Source: Klebsiella africana
GTDB taxonomy: Bacteria > Pseudomonadota > Gammaproteobacteria > Enterobacterales > Enterobacteriaceae
Reading direction: 5' to 3'
Length of the DNA: 64,000 nt
Assembly: GCF_020526085.1 (NCBI RefSeq)
Contig: NZ_CP084874.1
Coordinates: 4,774,001-4,838,000 of the forward strand
A program made the translations under genes and the position numbers. Below are positions 47,890 through 58,251 of the stretch, one piece after another. The stretch's first letter is position 1; every line of letters starts with the position of its first letter. The notes beneath the pieces were generated by a model. It had not been told where the DNA came from. It saw only the letters and a list, made by a program, of their open reading frames with translations, and made no database searches.

Positions 47890-48954
47890 ATGTACGTTGC
47901 CGTCAAGGGCGGCGAGAAGGCGATCCACGCCGCTCACGCCTTACAGGAACTGAAGCGACGGGGCGATGGACGGCTTCCCGAACTGAGCGTTGACCAGATA
48001 GGCGACCAGCTCAATCTGGCGGTGGACCGGGTGATGACCGAGGGTGGCATCGCCGACCGCGAACTGGCGGCGCTGGCGCTAAAGCAGGCCAGCGGCGATA
48101 ACGTCGAAGCGATCTTCCTGCTGCGCGCCTACCGCACCACCCTGGCGCGGCTGGCGGTCAGCGAACCGATTAATACCGCAGAGATGCGCCTCGAACGCCG
48201 CATCTCCGCAGTGTACAAAGATATCCCCGGCGGCCAGCTGCTGGGTCCCACTTACGACTACACTCATCGCCTGCTCGATTTTACCCTGCTGGCCAACGGC
48301 GAAGCGCCGTCTGTGCAGCCAACCGAGTGCGACACCCAGCCGACGCCGCACGTCTTTCACCTGCTGGCGCAGCAGGGGCTGGCAAAAGCGGAGCAGGACC
48401 ACGGCACGCCGCCCGACGATATCACCCGCACCCCGCCGGTCTACCCCTGCTCGCGTTCCTCGCGCCTGCAGCAACTGATGCGCGGCGATGAAGGCTACCT
48501 GCTGGCGCTGGCCTATTCGACTCAGCGCGGCTATGGCCGCAACCATCCGTTTGCCGGCGAGATCCGCAGCGGCTACGTGCAGGTGGAAATCGTCCCGGAA
48601 GAGCTGGGCTTTAGCGTCAATATTGGCGAGCTGCTGCTGACCGAATGCGAGATGGTCAACGGCTTCGTCGCCCCGCAGGCGGAGCCGCCGCACTTCACCC
48701 GCGGCTACGGCCTGACCTTCGGCATGAGCGAGCGCAAAGCGATGGCGATGGCTCTTATCGACCGCGCGCTGCAGGCGCCGGACTATGACGAAGAGATTAC
48801 CGGTCCCGCCCAGGATGAAGAGTTTGTGCTGGCCCACGCCGATAACGTTGAAGCCGCCGGCTTCGTCTCGCATCTGAAGCTGCCGCACTATGTCGATTTC
48901 CAGGCCGAACTGGCGCTGCTGAAACGCCTGCAACGGGAGAACGAACGTGGCTAA
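47890..48954 (+). CDS. phnI: C-P lyase core subunit PhnI
   Basis: A 354-residue subunit, the same length as E. coli PhnI. It has nucleosidase activity in vitro and, within the complex, catalyses formation of alpha-D-ribose-1-methylphosphonate-5-triphosphate. The conserved start MYVAVKGGEKAI and the HTLAYSTQRGYGRNHPFAGE-like central region (LLALAYSTQRGYGRNHPF) are seen. It overlaps the phnJ GTG start by 8 bases. Confidence 0.97.
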   Translation: MYVAVKGGEKAIHAAHALQELKRRGDGRLPELSVDQIGDQLNLAVDRVMTEGGIADRELAALALKQASGDNVEAIFLLRAYRTTLARLAVSEPINTAEMRLERRISAVYKDIPGGQLLGPTYDYTHRLLDFTLLANGEAPSVQPTECDTQPTPHVFHLLAQQGLAKAEQDHGTPPDDITRTPPVYPCSRSSRLQQLMRGDEGYLLALAYSTQRGYGRNHPFAGEIRSGYVQVEIVPEELGFSVNIGELLLTECEMVNGFVAPQAEPPHFTRGYGLTFGMSERKAMAMALIDRALQAPDYDEEITGPAQDEEFVLAHADNVEAAGFVSHLKLPHYVDFQAELALLKRLQRENERG

Positions 48955-49795
48955 TCCACTGACTGGCTATAACTTTGCTTATCTCGACGAGCAAACCAAG
49001 CGCATGATTCGCCGGGCGATACTGAAAGCAGTGGCTATTCCCGGCTACCAGGTGCCGTTCGGCGGGCGCGAAATGCCGATGCCCTACGGCTGGGGCACCG
49101 GCGGCATCCAGTTGACCGCCAGCGTCATCGGCGAGAACGACGTGCTGAAAGTGATTGACCAGGGCGCGGATGACACCACCAACGCGGTGTCGATTCGCGA
49201 GTTTTTCAAGCGCGTCACCGGCGTCGTCACCACCGAGCGTACCGAAGACGCCACCCTGATCCAGACCCGCCACCGCATCCCGGAGACACCGCTGGTGGAG
49301 GATCAGATCCTGATCTACCAGGTGCCGATCCCGGAGCCGCTGCGCTTTATCGAGCCGCGTGAAACCGAAACCCGCACCATGCACGCCCTGGAAGAGTACG
49401 GCGTCATGCAGGTGAAACTGTATGAAGATATCGCCCGCTTCGGCCATATCGCCACCACCTACGCCTATCCGGTAAAGGTCAATGGCCGCTACGTGATGGA
49501 CCCTTCGCCGATCCCGAAATTCGATAACCCGAAAATGCACATGATGCCAGCGCTGCAGCTGTTCGGCGCCGGGCGCGAAAAGCGGATCTACGCGGTGCCG
49601 CCCTATACCACAGTCGAAAGCCTCGATTTCGACGACCATCCCTTTACCGTGCAGGAGTGGGATGAGCCCTGCGCCATCTGCGGCTCGCGCCACAGCTACC
49701 TCGACGAAGTGGTGCTGGATGACAGCGGCCAGCGGATGTTTGTCTGCTCCGATACCGACTATTGCCGCCAGCAGAGCGAGGGGCAGAAAAAATGA
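48947..49795 (+). CDS. phnJ: C-P lyase PhnJ (radical SAM carbon-phosphorus lyase)
   Basis: A 282-residue catalytic subunit that cleaves the C-P bond, releasing methane (or another alkane) and ribose cyclic phosphate. The four cysteines are conserved: EPCAICGS and VCSDTDYC place Cys242, 245, 267 and 273 one number above E. coli 241/244/266/272, owing to one extra residue near the N-terminus. The cluster ligands and the catalytic Cys are thus all present. It uses a GTG start within the 3' end of phnI, and its stop overlaps phnK ATG. Confidence 0.98.
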   Translation: MANPLTGYNFAYLDEQTKRMIRRAILKAVAIPGYQVPFGGREMPMPYGWGTGGIQLTASVIGENDVLKVIDQGADDTTNAVSIREFFKRVTGVVTTERTEDATLIQTRHRIPETPLVEDQILIYQVPIPEPLRFIEPRETETRTMHALEEYGVMQVKLYEDIARFGHIATTYAYPVKVNGRYVMDPSPIPKFDNPKMHMMPALQLFGAGREKRIYAVPPYTTVESLDFDDHPFTVQEWDEPCAICGSRHSYLDEVVLDDSGQRMFVCSDTDYCRQQSEGQKK

Positions 49796-50550
49796 GCCAG
49801 CCATTACTTGCCGTGAATAACCTGACCCATCTCTACGCTCCGGACAAAGGTTTCCGCGACGTCTCCTTCGAACTGTGGCCGGGAGAAGTGCTCGGCATCG
49901 TCGGGGAGTCCGGCTCCGGTAAAACCACCCTGCTGAAGGCGATCTCCGCCCGCCTGACGCCGCAGCAGGGCGAGGTGCTGTACCAACAGCGCTCGCTGTA
50001 CGCCATGAGCGAAGCCGAACGCCGCCGCCTGCTGCGCACCGAATGGGGCGTGGTGCATCAGCACCCGATGGACGGCCTGCGTCGCCAGGTCTCCGCCGGA
50101 GGCAACATCGGCGAACGGCTGATGGCCACCGGCGCCCGCCACTACGGCAACATTCGCGCCACCGCTGAAAAGTGGCTGCAGGAGGTGGAGATCCCACCCT
50201 CGCGCATCGACGACCTGCCCACCACCTTCTCCGGCGGCATGCAGCAGCGTCTGCAGATCGCCCGCAATCTGGTTACCCAGCCGAAGCTGGTGTTTATGGA
50301 TGAACCCACCGGCGGGCTGGATGTGTCCGTACAGGCGCGGCTGCTTGACCTGCTGCGCAGCCTGGCGGTGGAGCTGAATCTGGCGGTGGTGATTGTTACC
50401 CACGATCTCGGCGTCGCCCGCCTGCTGGCGAACCGTCTGCTGGTGATGAAGCAGGGCCAGGTGGTGGAGAGTGGCTTAACCGATCGGGTGCTCGACGATC
50501 CGCACCATCCTTACACCCAGCTGCTGGTGTCGTCGGTGTTGCAGAATTAA
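49792..50550 (+). CDS. phnK: C-P lyase ABC-type ATPase PhnK
   Basis: A 252-residue ABC ATPase, the same length as E. coli PhnK, that docks on the PhnGHIJ core and is not a transporter. Walker [10 protein letters not shown], signature FSGGMQQR, Walker B LVFMDEPT and the H-loop IVTHD are all present. ATG 49792 overlaps the phnJ stop by 4 bases; the open frame from 49762 lies inside phnJ. A REP-like repeat lies between this gene and phnL. Confidence 0.96.
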   Translation: MSQPLLAVNNLTHLYAPDKGFRDVSFELWPGEVLGIVGESGSGKTTLLKAISARLTPQQGEVLYQQRSLYAMSEAERRRLLRTEWGVVHQHPMDGLRRQVSAGGNIGERLMATGARHYGNIRATAEKWLQEVEIPPSRIDDLPTTFSGGMQQRLQIARNLVTQPKLVFMDEPTGGLDVSVQARLLDLLRSLAVELNLAVVIVTHDLGVARLLANRLLVMKQGQVVESGLTDRVLDDPHHPYTQLLVSSVLQN

Positions 50551-50564
50551 CCCTCGGTGCCATT

Positions 50565-50645
50565 CCCGGCGGCGCTGCGCTTGGCCGGGCTACAAATTCT
50601 ACAGGTGCGTTATTCGTAGGCCGGGTAAGCGAAGCGCCACCCGGC
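50565..50645. repeat. REP/BIME pair inside the phn operon
   Basis: Two palindromic elements of the same families as the arrays at 25032 and 36781: CCCGGCGGCGCTGCGC...GGCCGGGC (50565-50590) and GTAGGCCGGGTAAGCGAAGCGCC...CCGGC (50616-50645). They occupy the 118-bp gap between phnK and phnL, the only real gap in phnF-phnN. Confidence 0.85.
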
Positions 50646-50668
50646 AACCCAACCCCGCGAGGGCTAAC

Positions 50669-51349
50669 ATGATCCGCGTTGAAAACATCCATAAAACCTT
50701 TGTTCTGCACCAGCAGCACGGCGTCCGCCTGCCGGTGCTGGCCGACGCCTCGCTGACCGTAAACGCCGGGGAGTGCGTGGTGCTCCACGGCCACTCCGGC
50801 AGCGGCAAATCGACCCTGCTGCGTTCGCTTTACGCCAATTATCTGCCGGACAGCGGGCATATCCATATCCGCCACGGCGACGAATGGGTGGACCTGGTCA
50901 CCGCCACGCCGCGCAAGGTACTGGAGGTGCGCAAAACCACCATCGGCTGGGTCAGCCAGTTTCTGCGGGTGATCCCGCGCATTTCGGCGCTGGAGGTGGT
51001 GATGCAGCCGCTGCTCGACCTCGGGATGCCGCGTGAAGCGAGCGCCGCCAAAGCCGCCCAGTTGCTCACCCGTCTCAATGTTCCGGAACGCCTGTGGCAC
51101 CTTGCGCCGTCGACCTTTTCCGGCGGCGAGCAGCAGCGGGTCAACATCGCCCGCGGTTTTGCGGTCGACTATCCGATTCTGCTCCTTGATGAACCCACCG
51201 CCTCACTGGATGGCAAAAACAGTGCTGCCGTGGTCAACCTGATCCACGATGCCAAAGCGCGCGGCGCGGCCATCGTGGGGATTTTCCATGACGAAGGGGT
51301 ACGCCGTCAGGTCGCCGACCGACTGCACCCCATGGGAATGACAGCATGA
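50669..51349 (+). CDS. phnL: C-P lyase ABC-type ATPase PhnL
   Basis: A 226-residue ABC ATPase that joins PhnK in the C-P lyase complex. Walker [10 protein letters not shown], signature FSGGEQQR, Walker [10 protein letters not shown] and H-loop IFHDEG are present. The length matches E. coli PhnL (226). The ATG at 50669 is preceded by CGCGAGGG. It overlaps phnM by 4 bases (ATGA). Confidence 0.96.
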   Translation: MIRVENIHKTFVLHQQHGVRLPVLADASLTVNAGECVVLHGHSGSGKSTLLRSLYANYLPDSGHIHIRHGDEWVDLVTATPRKVLEVRKTTIGWVSQFLRVIPRISALEVVMQPLLDLGMPREASAAKAAQLLTRLNVPERLWHLAPSTFSGGEQQRVNIARGFAVDYPILLLDEPTASLDGKNSAAVVNLIHDAKARGAAIVGIFHDEGVRRQVADRLHPMGMTA

Positions 51350-52482
51350 TTATCAATAATGTAAAACTGGTTCTCGACGACGACGTGGTCCACGGCTCAC
51401 TGGAAGTCCAGCACGGTCGCATCCTCGCCTTCGCCGAAAGCCAGAGCCGGCTGCCGCAGGCGCTGGATGAGGAAGGCGGCTGGCTGCTGCCGGGCCTAAT
51501 CGAACTGCATACCGATAATCTGGATAAATTCTTTACCCCACGGCCGAAGGTGGACTGGCCAGCCCACTCGGCAATGAGCAGCCATGACGCCATGATGGTC
51601 GCCAGCGGCATTACCACCGTGCTCGACGCCGTGGCGATTGGCGACGTGCGCGATGGTGGCGATCGTCTTGAGAATCTCGAGAAGATGGTCAATGCCGTGG
51701 AGGAGACGCAAAAGCGCGGCCTCAACCGCGCCGAGCACCGCCTGCACCTGCGCTGTGAACTGCCGCATCACACCACGCTGCCGCTGTTTGAAAAGCTGAT
51801 CGATCGCGAGTCAGTGAGCATGGTCTCTCTGATGGACCACTCGCCAGGCCAGCGTCAGTACGCCGATCGCAGCAAGTACCGCGATTACTATCAGGGCAAA
51901 TATCATCTGACGCATGACGAAATGGACCGTTTTGAAGCCGAGCAGATGGCTCTGGCCGCCACCTGGTCGCAGCCCAATCGCCAGACCATCGCCGCCATGT
52001 GCCGCGCCCGCCGTATCGCTCTCGCCAGCCACGACGACGCCACCGAGGCGCATGTGGCCGAATCCCATCAGCTTGGGAGCGTGATCGCCGAGTTTCCCAC
52101 CACGCTGGCCGCGGCGCAGGCTTCACGTCAGCACGGGATGCACGTCCTGATGGGGGCGCCGAATATCGTGCGCGGCGGTTCCCACTCCGGCAACGTCGCC
52201 GCCCACCAGCTGGCGAGCCACGGTTTGCTGGACATCCTCTCATCTGACTATTACCCCGCCAGCCTGCTGGATGCCGCTTTCCGCATCGCCGACGCCGAGG
52301 ACAATGCCTTCACCCTGCCACAGGCGATCCGTCTGGTCAGCAAGCATCCGGCGCAGGCGCTGGGCCTTGACGATCGCGGCGTCATCGCCGAGGGGAAACG
52401 CGCCGACCTGGTGCTGGCCCACCGTCGCGGCGAGCATGTACACATCGACCATGTCTGGCGCCAGGGAACGAGGGTCTTTTAA
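51346..52482 (+). CDS. phnM: PhnM, ribose-1-phosphonate triphosphate diphosphatase
   Basis: A 378-residue amidohydrolase-fold enzyme that removes pyrophosphate from alpha-D-ribose-1-methylphosphonate-5-triphosphate. Metal-binding motifs [14 protein letters not shown] and the SHDDAT segment are visible, and [15 protein letters not shown] occurs near the C-terminus. The length equals E. coli PhnM (378). It overlaps phnL and shares one base with phnN (TAATG). Confidence 0.97.
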   Translation: MIINNVKLVLDDDVVHGSLEVQHGRILAFAESQSRLPQALDEEGGWLLPGLIELHTDNLDKFFTPRPKVDWPAHSAMSSHDAMMVASGITTVLDAVAIGDVRDGGDRLENLEKMVNAVEETQKRGLNRAEHRLHLRCELPHHTTLPLFEKLIDRESVSMVSLMDHSPGQRQYADRSKYRDYYQGKYHLTHDEMDRFEAEQMALAATWSQPNRQTIAAMCRARRIALASHDDATEAHVAESHQLGSVIAEFPTTLAAAQASRQHGMHVLMGAPNIVRGGSHSGNVAAHQLASHGLLDILSSDYYPASLLDAAFRIADAEDNAFTLPQAIRLVSKHPAQALGLDDRGVIAEGKRADLVLAHRRGEHVHIDHVWRQGTRVF

Positions 52483-53045
52483 TGCCGGGAAAACTGATTT
52501 GGCTGGTGGGCCCTTCCGGCTCCGGTAAAGACAGCCTGCTGGCGGCGCTGCGCCAGCGCGAGCACCCGCAGCTGCTGGTGGCCCATCGTTACATAACCCG
52601 CCCGTTTAACGCGGGCAGCGAGAATCATATCGCCCTCAGCGAACATGAATTTTTTACCCGCGCCGAGCAGCATCTTTTTGCTCTCAGCTGGCACGCCAAC
52701 AATACTTACTATGGCATTGGCGTGGAGATCGACCTCTGGCTACATGCCGGCTTTAACGTAGTGGCCAACGGCTCCCGCGCCCATCTGGCGCTGGCCCGGG
52801 AACGCTACGGCGAGGTGTTGGTGCCGATCTGTCTCGCCGTCTCGCCGCCGGTACTGCGCCAGCGGCTGGAGCAGCGCGGCCGGGAAAATGCGCTGGAAAT
52901 CGCCCAGCGTCTGGATCGCGCCGCGCGCTATAAGCCGGACAACTGCCTGACGTTGAATAATGACGGCAGTCTCCGACAATCGGTTGACGATTTCTTCCGC
53001 CTGCTGCGCAGCCACGTGGTACGCGAAGAGGATCAGCCGGTATGA
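52482..53045 (+). CDS. phnN: PhnN, ribose 1,5-bisphosphokinase
   Basis: A 187-residue guanylate-kinase-like enzyme phosphorylating ribose 1,5-bisphosphate to PRPP, the last step linking phosphonate breakdown to nucleotide metabolism. Walker [10 protein letters not shown] at the N-terminus and the [14 protein letters not shown] substrate segment are visible. In E. coli phnO (aminoalkylphosphonate acetyltransferase) follows. Here it is absent and phnP begins 15 bases after the stop. Confidence 0.96.
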   Translation: MPGKLIWLVGPSGSGKDSLLAALRQREHPQLLVAHRYITRPFNAGSENHIALSEHEFFTRAEQHLFALSWHANNTYYGIGVEIDLWLHAGFNVVANGSRAHLALARERYGEVLVPICLAVSPPVLRQRLEQRGRENALEIAQRLDRAARYKPDNCLTLNNDGSLRQSVDDFFRLLRSHVVREEDQPV

Positions 53046-53060
53046 GTGAAAGGTGACACG

Positions 53061-53819
53061 ATGAGCCTGACAATCCGTTTAACCGGCACCGGCGGCGCCC
53101 AGCTGGTGCCGGTCTTCGGTTGCGACTGCGCGGCCTGCCGCCGCGCCCGCCGCGAGGAAAATCACCGCCGCCGCCCCTGTAGCGGAGTGGTCATGTTCAA
53201 CAGCGCCGTGACGCTGCTCGATGCCGGACGACCGGATTTGATGGAACATCATCCCGCCGGTAGTTTTCTGCAGGTGCTGCTGACCCACTACCATCTGGAT
53301 CATGTACAGGGGCTGTTTCCGCTGCGCTGGGGAGTCGGCGCGTCGATCCCGGTCTATGGCCCGCCGGATGACGCCGGCTGCGACGATCTGCTCAAACACC
53401 CCGGTCTGCTTGACTTTAACCATACCGTCACGCCGTTTGTGATGTTTAACCTGCAGGGGCTGCGGGTGACACCCCTACCCCTTAATCACTCGAAGCTCAC
53501 CTTTGGTTATCTGCTGGAGTCGGCCCACAGCCGGGTGGCCTGGCTCTCGGATACCGCCGGGCTGCCGGACAAAACGCTGAAGTTTTTACTCAACAACCGC
53601 CCGCAGGCGATGATCATCGATTGCAGTCATGAGCCGCGCGCGCAGACTCCGCGTAACCATAACGATCTAAACACCGTCCGCAGCCTTAACCAGGTGATTG
53701 GCTGTCCGCGCGTGATCCTCACCCATATCAGCCACCAGTTTGACGTCTGGATGATGGATAACCCGCTACCGACAGGTTTCGAAGCGGGCTATGACGGGAT
53801 GGAAATCGTGCTAGATTAA
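53061..53819 (+). CDS. phnP: PhnP, phosphoribosyl cyclic phosphodiesterase
   Basis: A 252-residue enzyme, the same length as E. coli PhnP, of the metallo-beta-lactamase fold. It opens ribose-1,2-cyclic phosphate-5-phosphate to ribose 1,5-bisphosphate. The metal site HYHLDHVQG and the zinc-structural cysteines near the N-terminus ([11 protein letters not shown]) are visible. ATG 53061 has AAGGTGA upstream; an in-frame GTG at 53046 is rejected. It is the last gene of the operon. Confidence 0.96.
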   Translation: MSLTIRLTGTGGAQLVPVFGCDCAACRRARREENHRRRPCSGVVMFNSAVTLLDAGRPDLMEHHPAGSFLQVLLTHYHLDHVQGLFPLRWGVGASIPVYGPPDDAGCDDLLKHPGLLDFNHTVTPFVMFNLQGLRVTPLPLNHSKLTFGYLLESAHSRVAWLSDTAGLPDKTLKFLLNNRPQAMIIDCSHEPRAQTPRNHNDLNTVRSLNQVIGCPRVILTHISHQFDVWMMDNPLPTGFEAGYDGMEIVLD

Positions 53820-53841
53820 GTGCTGGTCCGTTGCGGGGCGA

Positions 53842-54195
53842 TCAGTAGCTATCATCCAGACGACGCTGGTCGCTTTCTAACTGACGACGATCCTGATCGA
53901 GCTGACGCTGGCGTTCATCCAGCTGGCGGCGGCGGTCGTCAAGCTGGCGCTGGCGATCGTTATATTGCTGCTGATTATCCCTACGCTGCTGACGGCTGCC
54001 CTGATAGCTGCCGTCATCATACCGGCCATCATCATCATATCTGTCGTCGTCATCGGAGCGGTTGCTACCCGGATTATAGGCGTCGTTAATGGCTTGCTGA
54101 ATATTGCCGATCGCGTCGTCGATAATATCGGCGCGAGCGGCCAGGCTGGTCAGCGACAGGGTGCAAAAGAGCAGTGCGGTTGCGTAACGTTTCAT
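53842..54195 (-). CDS. yjdP: YjdP family secreted protein with Arg/Asp/Gln repeats
   Basis: A 117-residue exported protein with a signal peptide ending ARA/DIID. The conserved segment DIIDDAIGNIQQAINDAYNP matches E. coli YjdP. The rest is low-complexity: Asp/Tyr/Arg-rich, then repeated heptad-like RQRQLDDRR and RQLDERQ units that could form a charged helix. The open frame reaches a TTG at 54204; ATG 54195 gives the expected signal peptide. It sits convergent with phnP, as in E. coli. The function is unknown. Confidence 0.88.
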   Translation of the reverse strand: MKRYATALLFCTLSLTSLAARADIIDDAIGNIQQAINDAYNPGSNRSDDDDRYDDDGRYDDGSYQGSRQQRRDNQQQYNDRQRQLDDRRRQLDERQRQLDQDRRQLESDQRRLDDSY

Positions 54196-54265
54196 CGGGG
54201 CCAATCTCGTCAGAGTCCTGCCGCTACCTTAATCAAGCGTACAACCCCCGAGTAGCGGAGGAATC

Positions 54266-56551
54266 TCAAATCCTCGCGTACGCCGCGCTCAGCGCCTGCG
54301 CCAGCTGGGCGCGGGTAAACGGCTTACGCAGCCACTCCACTTCCGGCAGGGCCGGATTCTGCGCCGGACGCAAATCCTGGCCGCTGATCAGCAGCACCGG
54401 CAACGCCGGAAAGCGGCGTCGGGCGGTATGGATCACGTCGGCGCCGCTCAGCGCGCCGGGCAGCATCAGATCGCTAATCAACAGGGCAATATCCGGCGAG
54501 GCCTCCAGCAGCTGCAGCGCCTCTTCACCGCTGGCGGTTTCCAGCGTCAGCCAGCCCAACTGATGCAGCTGTTCACACAGCGTCTGGCGGACATCCTCTT
54601 CATCTTCCAGCACCAGCGCCAGCCGTTCCCCCGCCGGGAGCGGCTCGTCCTCCGCTGACGCCACCGTCGTCTCAACCTCGGTCATCGCCCGCGGCAGCTG
54701 CAGCCGCACCGTCGTCCCCTGCCCCGGCGCGCTCTCCAGCGCCACCCGGCCGCCCGACTGGCGCACAAAGCCATACACCATCGACAGCCCCAGGCCGCTA
54801 CCGCTGCCGGTGGCTTTGGTGGTGAAGAATGGTTCAAACACCCGGGCTTTCACCGCCTGCGACATCCCACTGCCATGATCGATCACCTCCAGGGCCACCA
54901 TATCCTGCCGCTGACCGCTGCTGCGGGTGACCCGCTGATTCCAGGTGCGTATTTTGATGATTCCGTCGCGCCCGGCCATGGCGTCGCGGGCATTCATCAC
55001 CAGATTGATCAGGGCGTTTTCCAGCTGGCCGACGTCTATCCATGCCGGCCACGCCGGCGACTGCGCCTCAATCTCCAGGCTTAGGTTCGCCGGCAGGGAG
55101 TGACGCATCAGCTCGCTGAGGTTCTCCAGCAACGGCGCCATCGCCACCGCCTGGGGATGCAGCGCCTGTTTGCGCGAGAAGGCCAGTAGCCGCTGGGTCA
55201 GAAGCGCCCCACGCTCCGCCGCCTTCAGCGCTCTGGAGAGTCGCGGGGCATCGCGCGCATCCGGCTCCACCAGCTCGAGGCTGCCGATGATCACCGCCAG
55301 CAGGTTGTTAAAGTCATGCGCCAGACCTCCGGTCAGCTGGCCGACGGCCTTCATCTTCTGGCTGTGCAGTAGCGCCTCCTCCAGCTCCTGGCGCTTAATC
55401 CGATCGATCTCCATCTGGGTGGTCTTCTCTTTCAGCAGCCGGGTGGTGTGCTCCAGCGACGCCGTATTGCGGGCGAAGACGTTAAAGGCCCGCGCCAGCT
55501 CGCCCAGCTCATCGCGCCGCTGCAGGGCCGGCACCGAGACGTTCGGCTCCCCCTGAGCCAGCCGCGACATCGCCCGCGAGATAGCGGTCAGGTTAGAGCC
55601 GAGATTACGGTAGATATACCACCCGGCGCAGCCGGTGATCGCCAGCGCCAGCAGCGCGGAAAGCAAAATAAACATGCTGATGGAGCGCAGCTCCCGATGG
55701 CTCTGCGCCGCCCGCTGCTCTGAGGCTTCCGCCACCCGGGTCACGTACTGATTGATGTCCTCGTTAAGCAACGCGACCAGCGCTTTGATGTGGTACATGT
55801 ACCAGCTGATCGTCAGGTCGCTCTCCTCCAGCTGGGCCGACAGCGGGGCCAGCGTCGCCAGCTCCCGGGTGACGTCGGGCAGGAAAAACGCCAGCGCGGG
55901 ATCGGCGCTATAGGTCGGCAGGTCTTCGCGCAGCTGGTCGAGCTGCAGAACGATCGACCGCGGCGTAACGGTATGGATCGCGGCCACGATCAGCCGGTCC
56001 ATCTCGGCCAGCCGGCGTGGATCGATCGCCTTATCCCCGCCGCGATCGTTAAGATCGACGAGATGGCGCAGGTTGCTCTGATTCTGATAAAGCGAACTCA
56101 GCAGCGCATTGCGCTGCAGATGGCGGCGCTGGCCGCGCTCCAGCATCTCCGCTACGCTCTGCTGCAGTGCGTTGCTGCGGCGAATAATATTAGCCACCCG
56201 CGCCTGCTCCTGCTGCGCCAGCGGGGCCGCCGCCAGCTGGGCCAGCGAGTGCTTCAGCGCCTGCTGCGTCGCCAGCAGCCGTTCTGCTTCGCTTTTGTAC
56301 TCCAGCGCCCCCACCACCTGCGACAGGCGCACCGCCGCCGTGGCGACATTCGCCGTGTCCCGCGCCAGATCCATACTGCCGCGCATGTCGTTAAGAGTCT
56401 GGCGCTGCACCTGCTCCTGCAGCTGGCTGGCGTGGTGAAAGCCAAACACCGCCACGCCGCTGACCAGCAGGGTGACCACGCCCATCAGCAGATTAAAGGA
56501 GAGCAGGCGGCCACGGGCGCTGGTGAAAAACGGGTGTCGGCGAGCGGTCAT
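54266..56551 (-). CDS. hybrid sensor histidine kinase (TM-HAMP-HisKA-HATPase-REC)
   Basis: A 761-residue membrane kinase. TM1 (about residues 15-38) and TM2 (about 290-312) bracket a ~250-residue helical periplasmic sensor resembling the TorS-type helical-bundle class. A HAMP follows ([22 protein letters not shown] in parts), then HisKA with His near 411 ([11 protein letters not shown]), an HATPase domain with N box LVMNARDAM and G boxes VIDHGSGMS and GSGSGLGLS, and a receiver with Asp near 694 (LISDLMLPG). There is no HPt domain. It is divergent from the sugar ABC operon across 179 bases. The OmpR-type regulator at 63192 is a possible partner. The signal is unknown. Confidence 0.92.
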   Translation of the reverse strand: MTARRHPFFTSARGRLLSFNLLMGVVTLLVSGVAVFGFHHASQLQEQVQRQTLNDMRGSMDLARDTANVATAAVRLSQVVGALEYKSEAERLLATQQALKHSLAQLAAAPLAQQEQARVANIIRRSNALQQSVAEMLERGQRRHLQRNALLSSLYQNQSNLRHLVDLNDRGGDKAIDPRRLAEMDRLIVAAIHTVTPRSIVLQLDQLREDLPTYSADPALAFFLPDVTRELATLAPLSAQLEESDLTISWYMYHIKALVALLNEDINQYVTRVAEASEQRAAQSHRELRSISMFILLSALLALAITGCAGWYIYRNLGSNLTAISRAMSRLAQGEPNVSVPALQRRDELGELARAFNVFARNTASLEHTTRLLKEKTTQMEIDRIKRQELEEALLHSQKMKAVGQLTGGLAHDFNNLLAVIIGSLELVEPDARDAPRLSRALKAAERGALLTQRLLAFSRKQALHPQAVAMAPLLENLSELMRHSLPANLSLEIEAQSPAWPAWIDVGQLENALINLVMNARDAMAGRDGIIKIRTWNQRVTRSSGQRQDMVALEVIDHGSGMSQAVKARVFEPFFTTKATGSGSGLGLSMVYGFVRQSGGRVALESAPGQGTTVRLQLPRAMTEVETTVASAEDEPLPAGERLALVLEDEEDVRQTLCEQLHQLGWLTLETASGEEALQLLEASPDIALLISDLMLPGALSGADVIHTARRRFPALPVLLISGQDLRPAQNPALPEVEWLRKPFTRAQLAQALSAAYARI

Positions 56552-56730
56552 AGCAACTCCGGTGAAGGATCGGTCGGCAGATAGGCGTGACGGTGCAGAA
56601 AATGACGCCGCGTAACTGTGATCGCGGTTAACTATTTATCACTATGACAAATATGAATGGATTCTGACATTCTGCATTTATTTTCCGGTGGTGGACTGTA
56701 GCTATTGTTCTCATAGACAGGAGCGCCGCG

Positions 56731-58251
56731 ATGACCGCCACCCCGGTACTGGAAATGCGCCATATCGCCAAAGCTTTTGGCAAATTCTACGCGCTGAAGG
56801 GCGTCGACCTGACGGTCTGGCCCGGCGAGATCCATGCCCTGATGGGGGAGAACGGCGCCGGAAAAAGCACGCTGATGAAGATCCTCGCCGGCGCCTATAC
56901 CGCCACCAGCGGCGAGATCCTGATCGACGGAAAACCGCAAACCATCCGCGGCCCCAAGGACGCGCTGGCCGCCGGGATCACGTTGATCTACCAGGAGATG
57001 CAGCTGGCGCCGAACCTGACCGTCGCGGAAAACATTTTCCTCGGCAGCGAGCTGGCGCGCGGTGGTCTGGTGCAGCGTAAAGCGATGCTCAGCCAGGCGC
57101 AGGCAGTGATCGACCGTCTCGGCGCCCAGTTCAAAGCCAGCGACCGGGTGATGACCCTGACCATCGCCGAACAGCAGCAGGTGGAGATTGCCCGCGCGCT
57201 GCACCGTAACAGCCGCATTCTGGTGATGGATGAACCTACCGCCGCCCTCTCCTCGCGGGAAACCCAGCGCCTGTTCGATCTCATCCTGCGTCTGCGCGAT
57301 GAGGGGATGGCGATTATCTATATCAGCCACCGCATGGCGGAAGTGTATGAGCTTTCCGACCGGGTCAGCGTCCTGCGCGATGGGCAGTATGTCGGCAGCC
57401 TGGTGCGCGACAAGCTCAACGCGCCGGAGCTGGTGCGCATGATGGTCGGTCGCCCGCTCAGCGATCTGTTCAATAAAGAACGTGACATTCTCCGCGGCCA
57501 GCCGCGCCTGCGGGTCGAGGATCTGACCGATGGCGGCAAGATTAAGCCCAGCAGCCTGGTGGTGCATGCCGGCGAAATCGTCGGCCTCGCCGGGCTGGTC
57601 GGTGCCGGGCGTTCCGAACTGGCGCAGCTGATCTTCGGGGTGCGCAAAGCCACCGCCGGGGTGATTGAGATCGACGGCGAGCCGGTGGTGATCCACTCGC
57701 CGCGGGAAGCCATCGACCTCGGGATCGGCTTTCTGACCGAAAACCGCAAAGAACAGGGGTTGTTTCTCGAACTGGCCGCCCAGGAGAACATTACTATGGC
57801 GACGCTGGAGCGCGACGCGACCTGGGGGATGCTCAACCGCCGGAAGGCGCAAACCATCTCCGATGACGCCATCCAGCTGCTTAACATCCGCGTGCCGCAC
57901 GCCCAGGTGCGCGCCGGCGGGCTGTCCGGCGGCAACCAGCAGAAATTATTGATTTCACGCTGGGTGGCGATTGACCCGCGCATTCTGATCCTCGATGAAC
58001 CCACCCGCGGCGTCGACGTCGGCGCGAAAAGCGAGATTTACCGCATCATGAACGACATGGCGCGCCAGGGCGTCGCCATTCTGATGATCTCCAGCGAGCT
58101 GCCCGAAGTGGTGGGCATGAGCGACCGGGTCTATGTAATGCGCGAGGGCACTATCGCTGGCGAGCTACAGGCCGGCGATATCAGCCAGGAAAGTATCATG
58201 ACGCTGGCCACCGGCGTGAACGACTCTCACCTTAAGGCAGGGCAACTATGA
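56731..58251 (+). CDS. ribose-type sugar ABC transporter ATPase (RbsA-like, duplicated)
   Basis: A 506-residue double ATPase of the CUT2 class. The first domain has Walker [10 protein letters not shown], signature LTIAEQQQ and Walker [10 protein letters not shown]. The second domain has the degenerate GLVGAGRSE Walker A, signature LSGGNQQK and LILDEPTRG, the normal CUT2 pattern in which only one site is fully active. A clear ribosome site (CAGGAG, 56718-56723) precedes ATG 56731. It is the first gene of an ATPase-permease-binding protein-kinase operon. The sugar is not identified. Confidence 0.94.
   Translation: MTATPVLEMRHIAKAFGKFYALKGVDLTVWPGEIHALMGENGAGKSTLMKILAGAYTATSGEILIDGKPQTIRGPKDALAAGITLIYQEMQLAPNLTVAENIFLGSELARGGLVQRKAMLSQAQAVIDRLGAQFKASDRVMTLTIAEQQQVEIARALHRNSRILVMDEPTAALSSRETQRLFDLILRLRDEGMAIIYISHRMAEVYELSDRVSVLRDGQYVGSLVRDKLNAPELVRMMVGRPLSDLFNKERDILRGQPRLRVEDLTDGGKIKPSSLVVHAGEIVGLAGLVGAGRSELAQLIFGVRKATAGVIEIDGEPVVIHSPREAIDLGIGFLTENRKEQGLFLELAAQENITMATLERDATWGMLNRRKAQTISDDAIQLLNIRVPHAQVRAGGLSGGNQQKLLISRWVAIDPRILILDEPTRGVDVGAKSEIYRIMNDMARQGVAILMISSELPEVVGMSDRVYVMREGTIAGELQAGDISQESIMTLATGVNDSHLKAGQL

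Noticed and set aside
48797..50197. 466-codon minus-strand ORF opposite phnI/phnJ/phnK
   Set aside because: It is antisense to three overlapping, clearly conserved phn genes. The composition is typical of GC-rich shadow frames.
56632..57900. 422-codon minus-strand ORF opposite the sugar ABC ATPase
   Set aside because: It is a shadow of the RbsA-like gene. It has no start signal and no domain, and it collides with the well-supported operon.
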